This document shows positions 60,924-64,000 of a stretch of DNA of 64,000 nucleotides, in pieces. Within the stretch, counting starts at the first letter, position 1; the number at the start of each line of letters is the position of its first letter. The notes under the pieces are model-generated. The model saw only the letters and a list, made by a program, of their open reading frames with translations. It made no database searches and was not told the origin of the DNA. A program made the translations under genes and the position numbers. The DNA lies in contig MU128921.1 in assembly GCA_014904985.1 (NCBI GenBank), positions 141,944 through 205,943 of the forward strand, read 5' to 3'. Source of the stretch: Hydnum rufescens UP504. Its lineage: Eukaryota > Basidiomycota > Agaricomycetes > Cantharellales > Hydnaceae.

Positions 60924-62358
60924 AAGCCCAATAGTCCAACAAGTCGCTGGCCCTGTGCGAATTCGCCCAGTCTTTCTTCGCTGTTGCGAGCCCGTGGTGT
61001 AGTGCTATCGACCACGCCAAAACAATCTATTTTCGGCCTTCTTCGCCCAATGGGTTTATTTCGGCGGCCACGCAATCTCCAGTGGAGATCTGATGGGGAT
61101 ATGCCAAAAGAAGGCCCGATGTTCCCGTTAATTTGAGGTACATTGTTCCCGCGGATGGGATTCCACCTATTGGTGACGAGGTCAGGCGCAGCTGAGATGG
61201 GAAAACAAATATCGAAACCACGAGGGGGGGGAGGGAGGGGGGTAGTACTCCTCCACGGTTTAGGAAGGGATGTTCAGTCCGTCTCCGCCCCCCGTTTTCG
61301 TGCCCATTTCTTGTTCACATCTTGGGGTGAGGTGTGTTATCTCCAGGGGATTGACACTTGTACAGCTGGCTTGCATAACGTCGTCTGGGCGGAAGACGTG
61401 CGACTCAGTCGAAGCGTCAAGGAGGATTTGGGATGGTGGGGCATGGTGGTACTGGCAACCGGCCAAGCCATTCACAAAGTTTGTGAGACTTTGTGGAGGG
61501 GAGCTCACACTCTCGTCAGAAGAAGCATGCCTTTACAGTGGACCAGTCGGGATAGTCAGAGCCTGATTTCGCATCCACGGTAAACGGTCGCAAGAACACG
61601 GTTCATTCGACGATAACGGAAGCCCCAGATATTAGAAAGAGAAAATTTGTCCATCGCCCGATGGTGAAGGCAAAGCAGAGGACAGCGTGGCCGGGATTCT
61701 GGAACATTATGCGGAACAAGTAGTGGTCTAGAAGACGATCCACCGGGCATAGTGCCGGTGTGGTAGGCTGCCACAACGCCGCCGACACCCTGAGAGAAAA
61801 CGCTCAATAGATAGCGTGTGTCTTATCATGCGCTGCCCATTAAGGCCAAACAATCAAGCGAGATGTCTTTCCAAAGCAGCCCCAGGGGTATGGAAAAGAG
61901 ATGACCAGAGCATCCACGTCCTCTCTTTTACTTCGTTGGCCCAAAACTGCGTGGGGATTGGGGTTAGAGGATGATTCCCAAGGTCGTATCAGCGTAACGA
62001 CGGAATTCAGGTGTAGTACAATTATCGTGTAAGGTACCACGAAGAAGGGAGAGTAAACAAACCCCGGAACAGGCATCATAATCCGGCTGCGTCCGGCGCC
62101 AATTAGAGCCAATCCCAGACCGTTTACAGCCATATTCCTAAGGGATCATCTTCCCACGTGTCGTAACTCCTTCGAACACGTTGCGAGCGAAGATATAATG
62201 AAATCAATACCATGACCCTGGTGAGAAAGCTGCACATCGCTACCATTCGTGAACATATCCAAAATCAGAGCCATTACTGATCGTGGACTGATTCATTCTG
62301 TGGTGCCAGAATCGGCTCTACTACTTCGATGACTATGTATCATGCTGGTCGCGACTGG

Positions 62359-62406
62359 TAGTCTCGTAACCAGACCCTCTTATCAGAGGCTCTGGTTACG
62401 AGACTA
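62359..62406. repeat. Near-perfect inverted repeat (hairpin)
   Basis: The left arm TAGTCTCGTAACCAGA (62359-62374) is the exact reverse complement of the right arm TCTGGTTACGAGACTA (62391-62406). Inside, CCTCT (62376-62380) pairs with AGAGG (62385-62389), leaving a four-base loop TATC and one C-C mismatch. The whole can fold into a stem of about 22 pairs. It lies in a gene-free stretch. No target-site duplication is obvious at its ends. It could be a small foldback element remnant, a hairpin-forming terminator or a protein-binding palindrome. Confidence 0.85.
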
Positions 62407-63784
62407 TGAGCGAATAAAAACGAATAATAGCCTCGCAACCTCTGCCAACTAAAATCCCCTATCTGAGGATGTTGTATTGTTGCATCTCAGGCTCAGGGTC
62501 TGTTCTTCGCGGGTGGGACTCTGAAGGCGAAGGAGACAGTTGATTAATAACTACCAGCGCTAATATGAGATATTATAAAGCAATTATCACCATTCGGAAT
62601 TCCAGAATACGAACCTTGTCGAGATCATGCAATTCTGCGCGAAGCAATGCTCACCAATCCGGACGGTACGCCTTCGTAAGAGGGCATTGTGTGATGAAAT
62701 ACCACTACGCTTACACCACTATATTCTTGACACCACACTGGGCATCGTCCTATCGTAACCATCACCAAATTATTCGCCTGTGTATAAGCGAGGTGAGAAT
62801 TTAGGATTCATTGAGGACATAGGAATCGGGGGTGCACAGTATATCCATAATATGGGATAGTGGCTTCCCCCGAAAAGCCGAAATCTAGCACGATGCGTGG
62901 ACGAAGCCACCGAAGGAACTGGTAGAAAATGAAATAGGGGTTTGAAATAATGGTTCGAAACTATCTGTCTATTCTGTGGAATACGGGTAATCAACGGAGC
63001 ATACCAATCATCATGAGTTACCTGAAGTGCCTGATGCATCATGGCGGTCCGGCAGATATACACATATTACGGAGAAGGCCTTGGGTCTGACATGATATCA
63101 TTTGAACTAGAAGCTGCGGCTAAGCAGGTTGGATACGAATCACCAAGGATGACTTCGTCGATATGTATCCTTGATAATCGAGCCCTTGAGCTCCTAAAAA
63201 ATAAAGAGAAGGCCCTACCCGTCGTTAGAGATTTTCCCCAAAATGACAATGAGGCAACCAAGAAGGAGCAATGGGACTTGGGATAAACCATGTAGTGGTA
63301 TGCACTTCTCAGCATGAAATGTGCGTTCTTGTTACTTGGAAACAGGAAGGGCGTTTCCACAAGAGATCCTAATTTCCGTGAAAAATAATGGAACTATATT
63401 GACTAAAATGACATCCTGCAGCGAAATGGTGTAGTGCCGATCTTGAGCGAGCCTACGACAAGTCGGAATAAAAGGAAAACCTAACCTTAGGGCTGAATTC
63501 AAGCTAAAAATCACAACCTATATTCGGCAGTCCGGTGTAAAGGATGTAAGTGGCGGCGAGTGTGGATAGTATTACGTAAGAGATGTGGTTACTGTCACGG
63601 GTCACGCTCTTGCGTCCTCGCCTCAATCGTCGGTCCTCACCAATTGGTGGGCTGTTTCGGCCCTAACTGGATCGTTTCCGAGAAAATATTTGCTGAAGAG
63701 TCGCGGCCAGGTCTTTAGTGACATTTTTCTATTGTAACATATCTACGCCATCGCTGCTGATGATCTTGAAAATCGCTGAAAAAT

Positions 63785-64000
63785 ATGCTTAATCAAGAAA
63801 GGATCGATTTGTTTTATCCAATATCTGCCATCCATTTCAGTACCGCTGCATCGCCACTTCGTGTTTCAACAATTGCCACTCGTGTAAGTCGTGTTTCGTT
63901 CCTCCATTCGCCTCCTCCTGGAACCATATTAAATCGCATACTTGACCAGGATACGCGTAAAGGTATCCAAAATTATCTCAATGCTTCAGCCGAAACCTTG
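63785..64000 (+). CDS. Possible gene start, cut by the right edge
   Basis: From ATG 63785 an open frame of 72 codons runs off the window without a stop. It begins MLNQERIDLFYPISAIHF and later has PLRVSTIATRVSRVSFLHSP and DTRKGIQNYLNASAETL. The Arg/Ser-rich, acid-poor middle could be a mitochondrial targeting segment. An open frame of this length has only a few percent chance in random sequence. A splice acceptor (CATTTCAG) inside suggests the true start may differ. Confidence 0.35.
   Translation, partial: MLNQERIDLFYPISAIHFSTAASPLRVSTIATRVSRVSFLHSPPPGTILNRILDQDTRKGIQNYLNASAETL

Larger units (their letters stand above)
59326..63784. other. 4.5 kb gene-poor region
   Basis: The first part (59330-60100) is T-rich 3' flank with simple repeats such as ACCAACCAACCAACC near 59686-59700 and GAAAGAAAGAAA near 59857-59868. 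A minus-strand open frame at 60420-60923 is listed separately. An inverted repeat lies at 62359-62406. Minus-strand frames at 61560-62130 are hydrophobic in parts (LCFAFTIGRWTNFLFLISG), but no gene model emerges. The rest shows nothing supportable. Confidence 0.4.

Overview
The window reads as nuclear DNA of a filamentous basidiomycete, most likely an Agaricomycete. The conserved genes are cut by many short GT-AG introns (mostly about 40-70 bases). There are no operons or Shine-Dalgarno sites. The proteins are eukaryotic (RNA polymerase III subunit, TFIIH subunit, ARF exchange factor, decapping scaffold), and two families (an OPT transporter and a Fen2/Liz1-type carrier) are typical of fungi. 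A mushroom-forming or Rhizoctonia-like lineage is my inference; species cannot be fixed from the sequence. Exon ends come from hand-read splice sites and family resemblance, so outer limits are firmer than internal ones.

Layout. 0-6 kb is gene-poor: an unrecognised edge fragment, a kinase-like pseudogene, a PPR-like gene (-), and a multi-exon gene I cannot name (+). 6-15 kb holds a Fen2/Liz1-type MFS carrier (-), a small membrane protein (+), RNA polymerase III subunit RPC82 (-) and a cytochrome b561 protein (-). The last is divergent from a long GBF1/Gea-type ARF exchange factor (+, 15.4-21.1 kb). 22-30 kb holds an OPT oligopeptide transporter (-), a FHIT-type HIT hydrolase (-) and TFIIH subunit TFB3/MAT1 (-). 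32-44 kb holds a SYG1/XPR1 phosphate-exporter homologue (+), an F-box-like fragment and an EDC4/Ge-1 mRNA-decapping scaffold (+). 45-49 kb is a tandem segmental duplication carrying two short-chain dehydrogenase genes (+). 51-59 kb holds a mitochondrial MDL1-type ABC half-transporter (+), 3-hydroxyisobutyrate dehydrogenase (-) and an extended NAD(P)-binding epimerase-like protein (+). 59.3-64 kb is almost empty apart from a near-perfect hairpin and a possible gene running off the right edge.

The genes are mostly housekeeping and do not form one pathway. MDL1 and 3-hydroxyisobutyrate dehydrogenase both point to mitochondria, but their convergent placement is probably chance. I saw no convincing new defence, mobile or biosynthetic system. 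The observations most worth a second look are the duplicated dehydrogenase segment, the kinase-like pseudogene, the hairpin, the unrecognised gene at 4.1-5.8 kb, and several conserved genes that change frame inside an exon where one C appears to be missing from a C-run. The last suggests base-calling errors that would break automatic gene models.
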